In this document: positions 10,450-24,899 of the stretch, piece by piece
Position numbering within the stretch: position 1 is the stretch's first letter
Layout: every line of letters starts with the position of its first letter
Assembly: GCA_030704615.1 (NCBI GenBank)
Contig: CM060732.1
Span: forward strand, 52,123,053 to 52,187,052
Reading direction: 5' to 3'
Length of the DNA: 64,000 nucleotides
Source of the DNA: Takakia lepidozioides
Lineage: Eukaryota > Streptophyta > Takakiopsida > Takakiales > Takakiaceae
Program-made: the position numbers and the translations under genes
Notes under the pieces: generated by a model
Seen by the model: only the letters and a program-made list of their open reading frames with translations
Told to the model about the DNA's origin: nothing
Database searches by the model: none

Positions 10450-13400
10450 GTTCATGTACAAACCTTTTTTTAAAGTTGAGCAAATGTAAACTTGTGGGAT
10501 ACTTACAAATTTCCCTCATGTTTTTTCCATCCATGGAAGTCATCCATACTGCATCAATGAGATAAAACTGCAGTTCCTTAGTTAGTTATCATTCATTCAT
10601 TACCCATAAATTAATTTGCTCCCTCACATCTCGACCAGCTATGCCAAACCTGAGAGGCTTCTTTACTCCTGCACCACCTCACCATGTATACCTGCTCACT
10701 TATACCCTCATCCGCCCCCTCTTCTTCGCCTACACAAAGTAAATCCGCTGATGGTGAAAACTTGGGAAGACAGGAAAGTAGGAACCCGCTCGTCCACATT
10801 CGCAATGGAAGCCTGGAATCGAAGATCTTGGGGTGCAAGTATAATGGGGTTACCCCAAGATGACTGTACTAACTCCCTTACAGTCAGCAGGGTCGCCAGG
10901 GAAAGCACATATCAAGAATGCGTTTGTGTTCAATTCAAACCTGAACTACGTCTGGAGATTATCATTTTGGGTCATTTCATTGACAACACTCATTTGTCCC
11001 CAAAGGATTTCAACGACATCGAGACTGACAAGCTTTTTTCGAAACGGAATCAGATCACTTGAAAACTGGATGAAGGGAAATGGGAGACATCCAATCACTC
11101 TAACAGCTTCAAATTTGGCGAACCCACATGACTACACCTCAAATCTATGAACAAAACAGTTTAGCCACTGTCAAAATGACTCCAAAGAATTCACCATTCA
11201 TATGTAGTCAATGCAACAAGGCCGTATATATCATATGTGGAAGGTACATGCAATAATCATCAAAATATTGAGAGTGGGAGGTTTCAGAGAGAGGGAGAGA
11301 GAGAGAAGAGAGAGTGCTGCAGTTTGTGCTGCATTGATTTGTAGAGAGAGTGTCTTAAAGCCAAAGTTTGTAGTTCCGAGTATCCCCACTTATTAATTAG
11401 GAGTAGATAAAGTCTAAGTTGGTGCACACTCCAAATCCAAGCAGGGCCACTTCAAATGATCCGGCCTGTGTTTATAAACCACTTCTTCCGTACAAAAATT
11501 CTGCAAACTCAGCAAATGTATATCTGTTGTGAGCTGTACATGGATATTCTCTGTACATTGTAGATGCCATTGAATGAGATGGACTCTGCGGATATCCTAC
11601 AGCTAACTGCAATGCGTTGGAGATGCCTTTCAAGATGCGTACTGTACTGTGAGCTGCAGTGGCCTCACGTCGGTCTCGGGGCCCAAGAAGGGTAGGAACC
11701 CGAGGTAAAAGTAGAAGATCGTGGCGACGACGTACGGCCAGTCTGAAGGGACACCGACTCAATTGTGCACAGACACTTCACTGTAAGTTTGGCAGTGATC
11801 TGAAGATGGGTTTATTGGATGTGGGTTTAATCGATGAAGCCTGTTTTCATTTCATCTCTCTCCCGCAAATTAAGACCAATTTCACTTTCGGAAATGGGCA
11901 TACTAAAATGAAATGGGGTAAGTTATTTTCAGGCCTCAATTGTGTCCAGGTCTCCCGGCCTTTCAAAGAGAACAGAAAAGAAACCCCATATGTAAAGTTG
12001 ATAATTAGCAATATATATTTTCATCATCTATTTGGAAGGAGAACCCAAATGGATGAGTATTATCTGGTTAACCAAAGCGGGTGGGGGTAAGGTTGTAGGG
12101 AGTGGGGAGGGGGTGATCAGGAAGGATGGTCAGCCCTTCCGCTCTCTCCAAGAGATGGCTGTGTCGGTGTTCTCAGTCGGCATGGCCAGCTAGCTTTAGT
12201 TGTGGCGTCTGTAATTTGTGTTGCTCTTGGTTTGTGATACTGGAGCTCTTTCCATAGCTACCTCTGAGAGCTGGGAGATGGGAAAGTGGATGCGCAAGAT
12301 CCGGGAGCCGATAAAGAAAATGTGGGGCGCCATCACGCTACGATTGAAGCCCCGTAGGAGGGTTACCAAACGTAGCTGCTTACGTTTCCCAACTTTCCAT
12401 TCTCCTTCCAAAGGTTTGTTGTGAGGATTTCAACTCGAATGTCGTTGGGCGGAGTGTATTGTATTGTGAGATATCCAAACATCTAGGCCCCATGTGTTGT
12501 TAAGGATGTTGTCATGAATGTTTTGAACGCCCGTTGTTGAACGTTGGTGATGGAACTAAACGGAACGTTGTCGGGTTCATACCGATCAGGCGGAATGGGT
12601 TATTGTTACACCTTTTACATTCTCCCAATCGTCCGCTCTCTCCACGAAGGTTCAATCAATTCAAGTGTAAACATCTTCAACAACAGATCATGGGTCCTCT
12701 ATATCTAAAAAATCTGGGAACATAACTGAACTTTGTTGCCGGAATGGGCGGAATAGTTTGCAGTTACAACCTTTGCCTCATTTCACTCTTTTCCTTCCTT
12801 TCCCAATCGTCCAGTCTCCGAGATCTGCCCGGAAGGTTTATCGAACTGAGGATTCTTCAAACTTGAACCTAATGAAATGTTGCGGGGAGACATGTGAATT
12901 GTCGAGCTAGATTTGGCAGATAGATATGAGACCCATGCTTTGAATTAGATGTTTGCACTCAAATATAGTTCAACGTCCTGAGAATGGGCGGAATATTGGG
13001 ACCTTACATTAATTCTACTTTTCCTTCTTTACGAATTGTCTGGTCTGCCAACTCTGTCAGCTGTCACCATATGTCAACTCTGTCGACTGTGCCAAGTCTG
13101 TCTGCTGTTGAGGATCTGTCAACTTCAACTCAACTTCAATTTAATGAGACGTTGGGAAGAATTGGATTGTAGTGTGAGCTTTTGTAGATGTCGAAGCCCC
13201 ATTTGTTGTTGGAGATGTTTCCTGCTCTGGGGTTACGATGTGTAAACTTAGTTCAAATCGTCGTAGCTGGCTGGACAGCCGAATGGGTAGTTACTGTTAA
13301 TACACCCTTTGCATTTCATGCGATATGTGTCAATATCTAATAGACAGCTTCCTACTGGATTCTGTAGGGCTTGGCTTTAAGCATGATAATGTGTACAATG

Positions 13401-13935
13401 ACGAACAGGCGCCATGCAATTACCATGAGGATATTGGTCCCTTGCTCTCGAAACTACATCCTCAAGCTGGCCACCTGCAGGCTTTGGATTCACATCTGCA
13501 TGGGGTCTCTGAATGTTTTTTGGCAATTGGAGACGGCAGCGATGATCAGTTTCCTAACATGACAGACAATTGTTGGGCACATGTTATTACCAAGATTGCA
13601 ATTGGTAGAGGTCATGGTAGTGTCTCAGATTCCACAGAAGCTTTGGATGGAAGCCCTCGTGTCTCTGGATCAGCTAATGGAGATTGATCATATCAAACAC
13701 ATGGATAGACGCCATAAAGTTGTCATAAAGTTTTGAAGTACTTCGGCTACTGGTTGTTGGGTAACTTCTTGAAATTCCGTTATAAGTTTGTAAGGAAACT
13801 AAAATATATCGAGCTTAACAGGTATCGTGTTGTGTGTGAGATAGCTCTTTTCCTTTGCTAGGTGAAATGCTGTCTCTCTTTTGGCTAGGCTTGTAGCAAG
13901 ATGGATCAGGCTATTGGAACACAAAGACATGGTTA
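10450..13935 (+). repeat. Duplicated locus, copy 1 (partner at 32,765-36,300)
   Basis: About 3.4 kb matches the segment starting at 32,765 in direct orientation, with many substitutions and short indels. Matching blocks run from CATTCATTCATTACCCATAAA (10,588) through a GA microsatellite (11,283-11,312) to the terminal exon at 13,368-13,687 and GGCTAGGCTTGTAGCAAGATGG (13,885). Inside are several ~250-bp imperfect repeats between 12,420 and 13,270, each with a GAGGATT...GTTGGG...TGAGAT pattern. It behaves like a duplicated multi-exon gene, but I recognise no domain and cannot define upstream exons. Confidence 0.65.
13368..13687 (+). CDS. Terminal exon of duplicated gene of unknown function, copy 1
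   Basis: A TTCTGTAG acceptor precedes a frame ending in TGA at 13,685-13,687. The last 45 residues, including GDGSDDQFPNMTDN, WAHVITKI and STEALDGSPRVSG, recur at 35,880-36,026. Between the two copies the indels in this part are multiples of three (6 bases at AIGRG/GRG, 3 bases near the stop) and many differences are silent, which suggests selection on the protein. The product is acidic and serine-rich at its end. I do not recognise the family; it could be the C-terminus of a larger nuclear or cytosolic protein. The coordinates cover the exon only. Confidence 0.5.
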
Positions 13936-15147
13936 GAGTTTATACACATGCATAGGAGAATAGACATGAGTTTCCAAACTATTGAAAATCCTAACTCCTT
14001 GTATGCACCTGTTAATTACCTAGCCTCTTACAATATATTGTGTGGCCCTTAAGTGGGTTCATTTGTATTCTGATCAGGACCTAGTGTGCAATTGGGACAA
14101 GCCTAGGTAAAATTCCTGAGGACTGTGACCAGTCACCTACGTAGAACACCTAAGTGAGACAGAGGTCATGTGGGTTCTACTATAAATCTAGAACTCGATC
14201 TCAGCTGAAGATGTGAGTCTCTGAAGATCTAGAGTTGAATGTGGATTTTAGTATGATGGGGATATAACCATCAGAGATGTAGCAACCTAAACGTCATTAA
14301 ATGATGAAGAATGTGCAGTCTATGAAGACTGTTGCCTACTAAGATTGGAACCCGAAGTGGAAACATTGGAGACGTTGGAAATACCTAGTAAGCAGTATCA
14401 GTAGCTAAAGCCCAACAAAATTGAAAGTTGGAGCCCCCTTGGTACCAAGCACAAAGGCGTTTTAAACAAAATTTCCACCATTATCTATTAGAACCAGGAA
14501 GAAGAGCTCCATCTATTATATGTAAGTTCTAAGAGCTTCCATGATTAGTGGGATCAGAAATTGAGTGTGGAATCTATTATAACCATGGAACACAAGTGAA
14601 CAATGCACTGCATGGTTCTGAGAGAATGGTGGAGGGAACGAAAGATCACCGAATGCGTAGTTGTAATCAAGAGAGAATTCCAATGATATATGGAAGAATA
14701 ATATTTGAGATATAATATATTATTCACATTTAGATCCTCATCATTATTAAAACGTGAGGGGTTCGAGTGTTTCCCTCTAAAAATAAATGAAAATGAATTT
14801 GACATATATACTAGATAATTATTATATAATTGAAACATAGTAGCCACTCTTTTCATCATATGGACCCTTTGCTTGGCTGAATTCTCCATGTCTTCGCAGG
14901 TTACTCATAGGTTGTGTGAACACTCACAAATTATTTGGCAGTTGTAAACTCAGAAACTCAGGTCCCCCAGATGTAATCATGTTCTGTTTTTTTTGTTCAA
15001 GAATTTGCAATCCACAGTTAAAGACAAAAATCAATTTGTAACATTGGTGATGAAAATTCTCGGTGTGGGTGATATAAGCCCTATATAAGCAGGTCACATC
15101 AAGCCAATTAAAAGTTGTATACACTTCCATTTCTAATTGCCAACTGC
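13936..15147. other. No gene recognised
   Basis: Nothing resembling a protein, RNA or repeat boundary is visible. The 3' untranslated region of the reductase on the minus strand (ending at 15,148) must extend some distance into this stretch. Confidence 0.45.
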
Positions 15148-17846
<2,699 letters not shown>

Positions 17847-19186
17847 ATTTACTACACTCAGGTGCTACCTGTGTTGCGATACGAGCAACCAATGACACGG
17901 TCTGGTGAACAACACGCTGCGAAAGACCACAGCTAACTGAAAGGTAGAGACGCTTGCGCCGACTGGAGACAAAGAGATACTTCCCAGTCTGAGGCCCTGG
18001 AAGCCCAAGGTCTTCTCCATCCGTGTTTTAGGGAAGAGTTGGAAGACTAGGTCCTTCTCGATTACAGATTTCACTGCCCAAACCACAGAATGTCGCAATC
18101 AATTTGCGTGGGACCAACTCGCGAGACTTGTATCTTTCAGTCGACGACTCTACCCAATCCCTGCACACAAAAACTGAATCGAACCTCTACAGTCGTGGGA
18201 AGAGCAAACATTCGTGACAAACATTAAGGGATATCATGCTCCCTGATTTCGTATAACACTTGTATGCTAACTCTTATTTCTCTCCCGTAGAATCCATGGT
18301 CCAAGACAGACCCAAAACCCATACATGTACCACCATTTTTTGAGTCCAGATGTTGTGCAGGCCTTGCTTCTCTCTTCGATACATGTGTCCTTCACTTACC
18401 TGCCGGATATTTTGTCATCCTCCCCACTCTGCGAATCAGGAGATGCAGCCAAAAGTGAGAGTGGGGCATGTTATCTTCCTCATTCTAATTTTTTTGGTCC
18501 TCATAGGAAGGTGCAGATGAATTAGGTCCAGTACCCCACCTACTGTACCTTGTATATAATTCATGTTTGCAGTTTGGGGTCGTCGTGGCCCCTGCGTGCA
18601 GAGACTATGGGGACTTTCCTCCCCTCCTACCTACTTATTACTCAACCTCAGTTGGGGGAACTCTTAATGGTCAAACAAGGAGAGCAATAGGGATGCAGGA
18701 AAGGGTACAGTAGTGCAAAGCGAGGGATGAAGAGGTGTCTCAAGGCGCCAACTGTGGGCCAGCCTTCTAGAAGGCGAGCGCCGCTTGAAGGCTGGGCCCG
18801 CGGCCCGGGTATAGGGGAAGTCCTCGCTGTGGAACCATCAAGGACATAGCCCCGTTTTGGGCCTGGTGGGCATTTAAGATTTAAGGTTTAAGTATCCCAA
18901 ATCTGTTCAGTCCGAGCAGTCAAGAAGGTCAAGGAAATCTAGACGACCGAAGCAGCCATTGATGGTGTTGCACCGTGCACGGTGGTTCTACAGAGAGGTG
19001 CAGTTGCGAGGGCTGGAGACACACATTGCCGGGCAAAGTTTGTGACCCACAAGTTGAATGCTCACAGGACGAACCATAAACCAATTTACCAAGCATTTAA
19101 ACTTCCAGATTATGTGAATCGTTTGACAGTTTCATAATTACCACAGGGCGAGTGACCGAGGGTTTATATTCCATGCATTTGTCTAA
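17847..19186. other. Intergenic; 5' region of alkenal reductase
   Basis: This holds the promoter of the reductase to its left and the 3' end of the next gene. A GC-rich imperfect hairpin lies at 18,760-18,805 (CCAGCCTTCTAGAAGG pairing with CTTGAAGGCTGG). I see no clear TATA box or further gene. Confidence 0.4.
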
Positions 19187-20529
19187 TTAGCTTGTGAGAA
19201 ACACCTTTCCTCCTCGACCAACTTCCTCGGACTTTCTTATCGCAGTTTTGAAATCAGCAAGATCGAACTTTTCTCCTGCAATAGGCTGAATAATCTTAGC
19301 ATCCAGGAGCTTGGAAACCTCATCAGCGAAGGCCTGACGCTTCGCATCAGTGTCACACTGAAGGAAGACATCCCATCCTGTCAGGTGAACTTGTCTGATC
19401 AGGTCTGGGATGCGAACTGTGGCATCTAAACCTGATAAAACTCCATACACGAAAACCTGACCTCCGGATCTCACACTTCCGCAAACCTCCTTGGTGAGCT
19501 CCCCGCCAACAGCATCCAGAGCTCCATACGCCAGCTTGTTTCCAGTGATCTCCTTCACCCTTGCTACTACGTCTTCATTATTTGAGTTTATGACCTCATC
19601 AGCACCCAAAGCCCGGAGCTCCTCCGTTTGTTCGCTGCGGCGAACGATGTTGATTGTCTTGATGCCCCAGTGCTTGGCCAGTTGTATCACCTGTCTACCA
19701 AGTACTGAGCCAGCAGCAGTTTGCAGTACATATTCCCCTTTAGGAACAGCAAGATCGTGCAACATTCCATAGACCGTCCACGGATTGATTACAAACTGGG
19801 CAGCCGTCTCATCTGAGATGGAGTCTGGGACCGGCCATACCATCTCCTGTCTCAGAGAAACGTACTCCTGCCATGATCCCTCTCCGTTCCTCGTGGATTC
19901 CCAGTACGTTAAGGGCACCACTCTTTGCCCGGGCTTCACCTTCGTCACTCCTTTATTCAACCAGAAGAGAACTTTAATGTCGCCATGCCTACGCTACTGA
20001 AGAATTTGTATTCATTGCTATCTAAGAAAAGAACGAGATGTCACATTGATGACCCCAACTGCAGTGTACACAGTTGCCGATATAATACCATGATTTCAGA
20101 GCAACTATACTCTGGTTTGTTAAAGCTGGACCTCTTCAAGTAGAGGGGATGTAGTAGCTCGAGAACACCCAGAAGGAGAGCTCACTTGACACATTCAAAA
20201 TGGCTTCATTGGGATGGAACTAGTCAAAGGAAGTGCACGCGCCTTGACGTATATACTTGATGTAGTAGTACATGCATTTCATTTAGAGACATTATGCTTA
20301 CCGCATGGACAATGCCGAAGCCTTCAGAGCCTGGAGTCGGGGGCTCATTAAACGTTGGACTGAATTTCCCTGCATATCGCCCTGACCGGAGGGTCATAAG
20401 GTCTGTGGGATTGATGGGGCGCAATGTGATATGCACCACCACCTGCCCTGGCTCGACCTGGGGCAACATCTTTGTGACTAATTTCAGATCACTCTCATTG
20501 AAGCTTTCCTGTACAATTGCCCTGGACAT
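19187..20529 (-). CDS. MECR-like medium-chain reductase, copy A (splice site altered)
   Basis: Two exons encode a zinc-free MDR protein of the trans-2-enoyl-CoA/ACP reductase-like group. Exon 1 is 20302-20529 (76 codons, start MSRAIVQESF, with the conserved RPINPTDL block holding the NPxD motif) and ends at a good GTAAGC donor. Exon 2 ends at 19,187 and carries QTAAGSVLGRQVIQLAKHWG (Rossmann loop) and KTINIVRR (NADPH). The partner gene at 21,705 has its acceptor at TGCAG before V-G-A-G-V-T-K. Here that site reads CTTCTG, with one extra base after it, so the ancestral acceptor is lost. An alternative acceptor (TTCAGTAG, exon start at 19,993) keeps frame and adds 11 residues, giving 344 in all. 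Otherwise the gene is broken. No organelle presequence is evident. Confidence 0.75.
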
Positions 20530-21704
20530 CTTGTCTTCTTTCTTGAGAATCAAACCTGCTCTGCAGATCAAGGGACCCGGAATGCACAGACTAGATGTTG
20601 CCAAGGAATCTCCCAAACTAATGTACAGCTCTTATATATTCAGCAGCGAGTTGCTTGCTGCACAATTGTTGGTTCCTTGCGTTTTGGCCCTGATGGAAGG
20701 GATGTGGAACAGGAGAGCATTCCAACATCAAAACCCAGATGCTGTAAGGATGATCAGCAGTCAATTCGCACATTTTACACACAACAAGTTTATAGTAACA
20801 AGTGCTGGCGCAGGATAGCATGCGAAAGCCACGCACGAGCCGTGCCCGGCTCTTCTTCGCAAGCTCCATGTCGACAGCCCCTAAACTTCCTGGCACACTC
20901 CGCAGAAGGAACCGGGTACATTCCGGAATAATATGTTGAGCCCGGGCTTAAGATTCTTATAAGATCTCGGGCAAGATTTTCATGCCTGGGCTTCAGGGGT
21001 CAGGTCTCAGGCTATCCGAGGGATGACCTCGGTAGCTGGTCTTGCTACTATCTTTCAGAGCTTGTGGCATTAGAGACATAAGTACATGTACAATGGTTGC
21101 ACGATTTGTTTCACCTCTGAGAGAGAGGTGGGAGACGAGTTAACACATTCTCAATTTGATTCAAAGATCACGGCTTGCGCTCATATCCAAGAATCACGCT
21201 TTTGTACAGGACCATTCCTCTATACTTTTTTGGATTCAGTAATTTGTGACAAGGAAGGCAGGTGGACTAAATGTATGTTTCTGTGACGGGAATGTTTCAT
21301 GTGCTGTTGTAACCAAAATGCCGAGATTGTTGCCTGTCCAATGTGATGATGTGCTGATGGACTCGGCGGTTTTACATTCTTTCCCCCTAATAATTCCGAA
21401 TAAGTGGTATTCAGGGCCGATCTGTCCCTTGTTCTTTAAAATTTATTCTGAAAAAAAGACGATGATTAAAGACAATGATTCCCTCAAGCGAGAATGTGAT
21501 GCCGGGGATTGAGGGTGTTGTCCAGTGTTTTGCAGGCCGAGGAATCTTTGAGTGAGTGCGGGCAATTGTGCAATGGCAACTCGCTGCTGATCTTCTAAGA
21601 GGTCTAGCTTAGGCTTTGAGAGATTTCTGAGCTACGTTTGGGTTGTCAATTCCAGGCCTCTGCTGTTTGAATCAACTCTGCCTCTCTGAAAGAAAGAAGA
21701 CAAG
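20530..21704. promoter_or_regulatory. Shared region between divergent reductase genes
   Basis: About 1.2 kb separates the start codons of the two head-to-head MECR-like genes, so both promoters must lie here. I find no unambiguous TATA box near either start. The arrangement allows joint regulation, but the sequence does not prove it. Confidence 0.35.
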
Positions 21705-23256
21705 ATGTACAGAGCTGTTGTACAGGAAAGCTTCAACGAGAACGAACCTGAGGCGGCATTGACATTAGTCACGAAGGCATTGCCCCGGGCCGAGCCAGGG
21801 CAGGTGGTGGTGCATATCATATTGCGCCCCGTCAATCCCACAGACCTTGTTAACGTTCGGACAGGGAAGGTCATTCGAACGTTGAATGCGCCCACTACTC
21901 CAGGCTCTGAAGGCTTCGGCATTGTCCATGCGGTAAGCGTCATGTCCTTTTGAAATGGATTGTACACCAATTTATACACGGAAGGCTTGTGCGCTCTTGT
22001 AGACGCGGCTTAAAACGCCAGAAAGCCATTTGATTTACACTAGAGTGTGTCTTGGCTTTACTTCATTGTTGGATCAGCTTGGTTGCGCCCTCCTTCTGTT
22101 GGCCCTTAAAACCATGGCCGAGCAATCATGGTAGGATTTATTTCTAATATCTCCTCACACTGAAGGTAGGTCCATCATCCTGACTTTAGGGCAACCAATG
22201 CAAGCTTCTACTCAACATCTCCACATCTCCACAATCAGGCTACAAAACGCTTATAAGCTTCTTAACCTCAAAATTACATTCGAAACTGTAGTTGGTATTT
22301 TCCCCATTTCGATTGATTGCTGTAGGTATCCACCTGACTGTATGTCTCGTTTCGATTGCCCAAATCTCCATTTCAGTCCTTGTGGAGATTCAAGTTCACA
22401 TACCTCTGCATGACTACCTTCGAAGTTTGGAAGATTGCACTCTTGTTCACCAATCCTGCAAGTTTCTGTTCCGGTTTGGGTGCAGGTCGGGGCGGGAGTG
22501 ACAAAGGTGAAGCCTGGGCAAAGGGTGGTGCCCTTCATGTGGGAAGCCGTGAGGAAGGGAGAGGGATCATGGCAGCAGTACGTTTCTGTTAGACAGGAAT
22601 TGGTATGGCCAGTCCCAGACTCCATGCCAGATGAGACTGCTGCCCAGTTTGTAACCAATCCGTGGACGGTCTATGGAATGTTGCATGATCTTGCTGTTCC
22701 TGAAGGGGAGTACGTGTTGCAAACTGCTGCTGGTTCTGTGCTTGGCAGGCAGGTGATACAACTGGCCAAGCACTGGGGCATCAAGACAATCAACATCGTT
22801 CGCCGCGGTGAACAAAAGGACGAGCTCAAGGCTCTGGGTGCTGATGAGGTCATTAGCTCCAGTGATGAAAATGTGGTGGCAAGGGTGAAAGAAATTACAG
22901 GAAACAGGCTGGCGTATGGAGCTCTGGATGCTGTTGGAGGGGATCTCACCAAGGAGGTGTGTGCAAGTGTGAGATTTGGAGGTCGGGTTTTTGTGTATGG
23001 AGTGTTATCAGGTTTCGATGCCACAGTTTCCATCATAGACCTGTTCAGGGAAGTTCAGGTGACAGGATGGATTCTCTCCAATCACTATGACAATGAGGAG
23101 AAGCGCCAGACTTTCGTTGACGATGTCTTCAAGCTCCTGGATGCTAAGATTATTCAGCCTCTTGCAGGAGAAAAGTTTGACCTTGCCGACTTCAAGACTG
23201 CCATTAAAAAATCCGAGGAAGTTGGTAGAGGTGGAAAGGTGTTTCTCACAAGTTAA
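21705..23256 (+). CDS. MECR-like medium-chain reductase, copy B
   Basis: Exons 21705-21932 (76 codons) and 22486-23256 join through a GTAAGC...TGCAG intron in phase 0 to give 332 residues. The protein belongs to the zinc-free medium-chain reductases related to trans-2-enoyl-CoA/ACP reductase, which use NADPH to reduce enoyl or quinone-like substrates. Key points are RPVNPTDL at 41-48, a VKPGQRVVP loop at 84-92, NPWTVYGML at 134-142, QTAAGSVLG at 155-163 (nucleotide loop) and INIVRRGEQ (NADPH discrimination). The C-terminus GKVFLTS is nearly identical to copy A. There is no obvious mitochondrial presequence, so a cytosolic enzyme is more likely than a true mitochondrial MECR. The exact substrate cannot be read from the sequence. 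It is head-to-head with copy A. Confidence 0.9.
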
Positions 23257-24273
23257 GTAAACAATTGAGAGTCATGAAGCAATGAGGGAGTCACACCATA
23301 GCATCTCTAACAATAATATCACCATACCTTCATAGCAAAATACTGAAGGAGAGCCTAGTGTTTGAATGGCACAAAAGTACACAAAGCTCTGGCTGATTAA
23401 TATTGGAGTTCACTGAGGATATCCTCTCTGCTGATACAATGCCTCTGACGGAGATTTTACCCCATACACTCCTCCCAATTTTCACAAAAGAGAACCAAAG
23501 TGCTGGGGGTTGACAACCCAACCAACACTGCGAATGACTAACAAAAGCAGTCAATTTACAACAAGATCCCACCTCTGTTCCAAACTGCACCTGCGGACAT
23601 TGTTTCCATTGTAACTCTTCTCTTCAACACACTGTTCCCCTGTGGAAGATGGCAGACATCTGAAGTGCCTGGTAGTTATTAACGTTCATTATGCAATTCT
23701 AATAAGCAAATCCTACATACATGTAGCACTAGTTGATCCCTTCACCTGTTGCTCACTAAAGCGAGGTCTATTGAGATCCAAAACTTCTGCAATAACCATC
23801 TCCACAAACTGCAGCTGAAACAAGTTGAACTAAACGAAATCATGGCCTTCCAGAGTTATGATTTGAGGTCCACATTGAGCATACAATCCTGGACTGAATG
23901 GTGCTTTCGGTGTGGATCACTCAACTTGTGAGTGGAAAGAAAATGTCCAAGGAAACTCTTGAAGGTCGAGTTACATTTTATCCCCTAGTGTAGGCTTTAC
24001 CCCACTCTGAGAAAACTCCAGTCCCGGTTGAGTGGTTGCTAGCATCAGTCTACTTTCTAATCACATTCTTCGATTCCTCTCTCTCCTCACCAGAATAGCA
24101 GAGCTGGAATAAAGAGTTGCGTAAGGTACTTCCAAAATGCTAAACTGAGATTTGTTGAATTGTTGGGTAGCTAGCTACCTTGTAGAGAGAGGAAGGCAGA
24201 TCATGGTGCAAGAACAACCAAAGGGTAGGGGATAAGAATACGTAGTACAATGGGAAACAGATGGTCCACTGAC
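23257..24273. other. No gene recognised
   Basis: The 3' region of the reductase is followed by sequence without a recognisable frame. I searched by eye for further exons of the neighbouring GCN1 fragment and found none. Confidence 0.4.
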
Positions 24274-24899
24274 CTTGTATTGTCTTGGTGGCATTTGATG
24301 GATGTTCTTTCAAGTTGTGGGAAAAAAGGCTTCAAAGCAATGCCACCTTTGCTAATCAGAATACCAAGGTTTGCCAGGATTGCACTCTTCACTTGCAATG
24401 GGAACCTATCCCCTATAATCCTTATAAGTGGCCTACATTTCCAGCATCAGCCAGTCCCTTTGTAATGAGTGCAAGGTCAATAAACAACCTCAGCTTGAGA
24501 TGAAACAAAATTCTACAGACAACGAAGAGGTGATAATTATCTACAGGGAAGCACACCAATAAACTACCACACCCAGTGATAGGAACCACAAATGGCTTCA
24601 AAAGCAGGCTCACTTGTGACATCAAGCAACTCCCCAAGCCCTTCTGCTGCCTGCTCCCTCCAGCTCTGCTGATCCACTCATAAGCCCCTGCACCCCATTT
24701 CCAAAATACCATTGATGCCATGGACTGTCCCCAGTTTATCACGAGAGGTCCAAAGAACATAACCAGGTCCAGCAAGAATGAAACCGGGAGAATACTCTAA
24801 GTTGCGTTGGAGTTGATGTAGAAGTGCCTGTAGGTAGATTGGCAACACAGGCTGCAAAACTTTTGGAGGGCAAAAGCCAGGAATCAATATGGCTCCTCC
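24274..24899 (-). pseudogene. GCN1 (ILITYHIA-type) HEAT-repeat fragment, pseudogene with introns
   Basis: Three consecutive exons of the eIF2-kinase activator GCN1 are recognisable on the minus strand: 24828-24899 (IPGFCPPKVLQPVLPIYLQ), 24573-24687 (GLMSGSAEL, then REQAAEGLGELLDVTSE, then LKPFVVPITG) and 24274-24432 (PLIRIIGDRFPLQVKSAIL and GILISKGGIALKPFFPQL). Junctions match the family and phases fit, but the second exon has two single-base insertions (one after SAEL, one after VTSE). The first intron starts GC instead of GT. GCN1 is about 2,600 residues, so only about 115 remain. The retained introns show a DNA-level duplication and not a retrocopy. Confidence 0.82.

Noticed and set aside
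11283-11312. GA microsatellite as a regulatory GAGA element
   Set aside because: The tract differs in length between the two locus copies (longer at 33,706) and nothing links it to a defined promoter.
21632-23036. Minus-strand frames opposite MECR-like copy B
   Set aside because: They mirror frames found opposite copy A, as expected from antisense of two paralogous exons.
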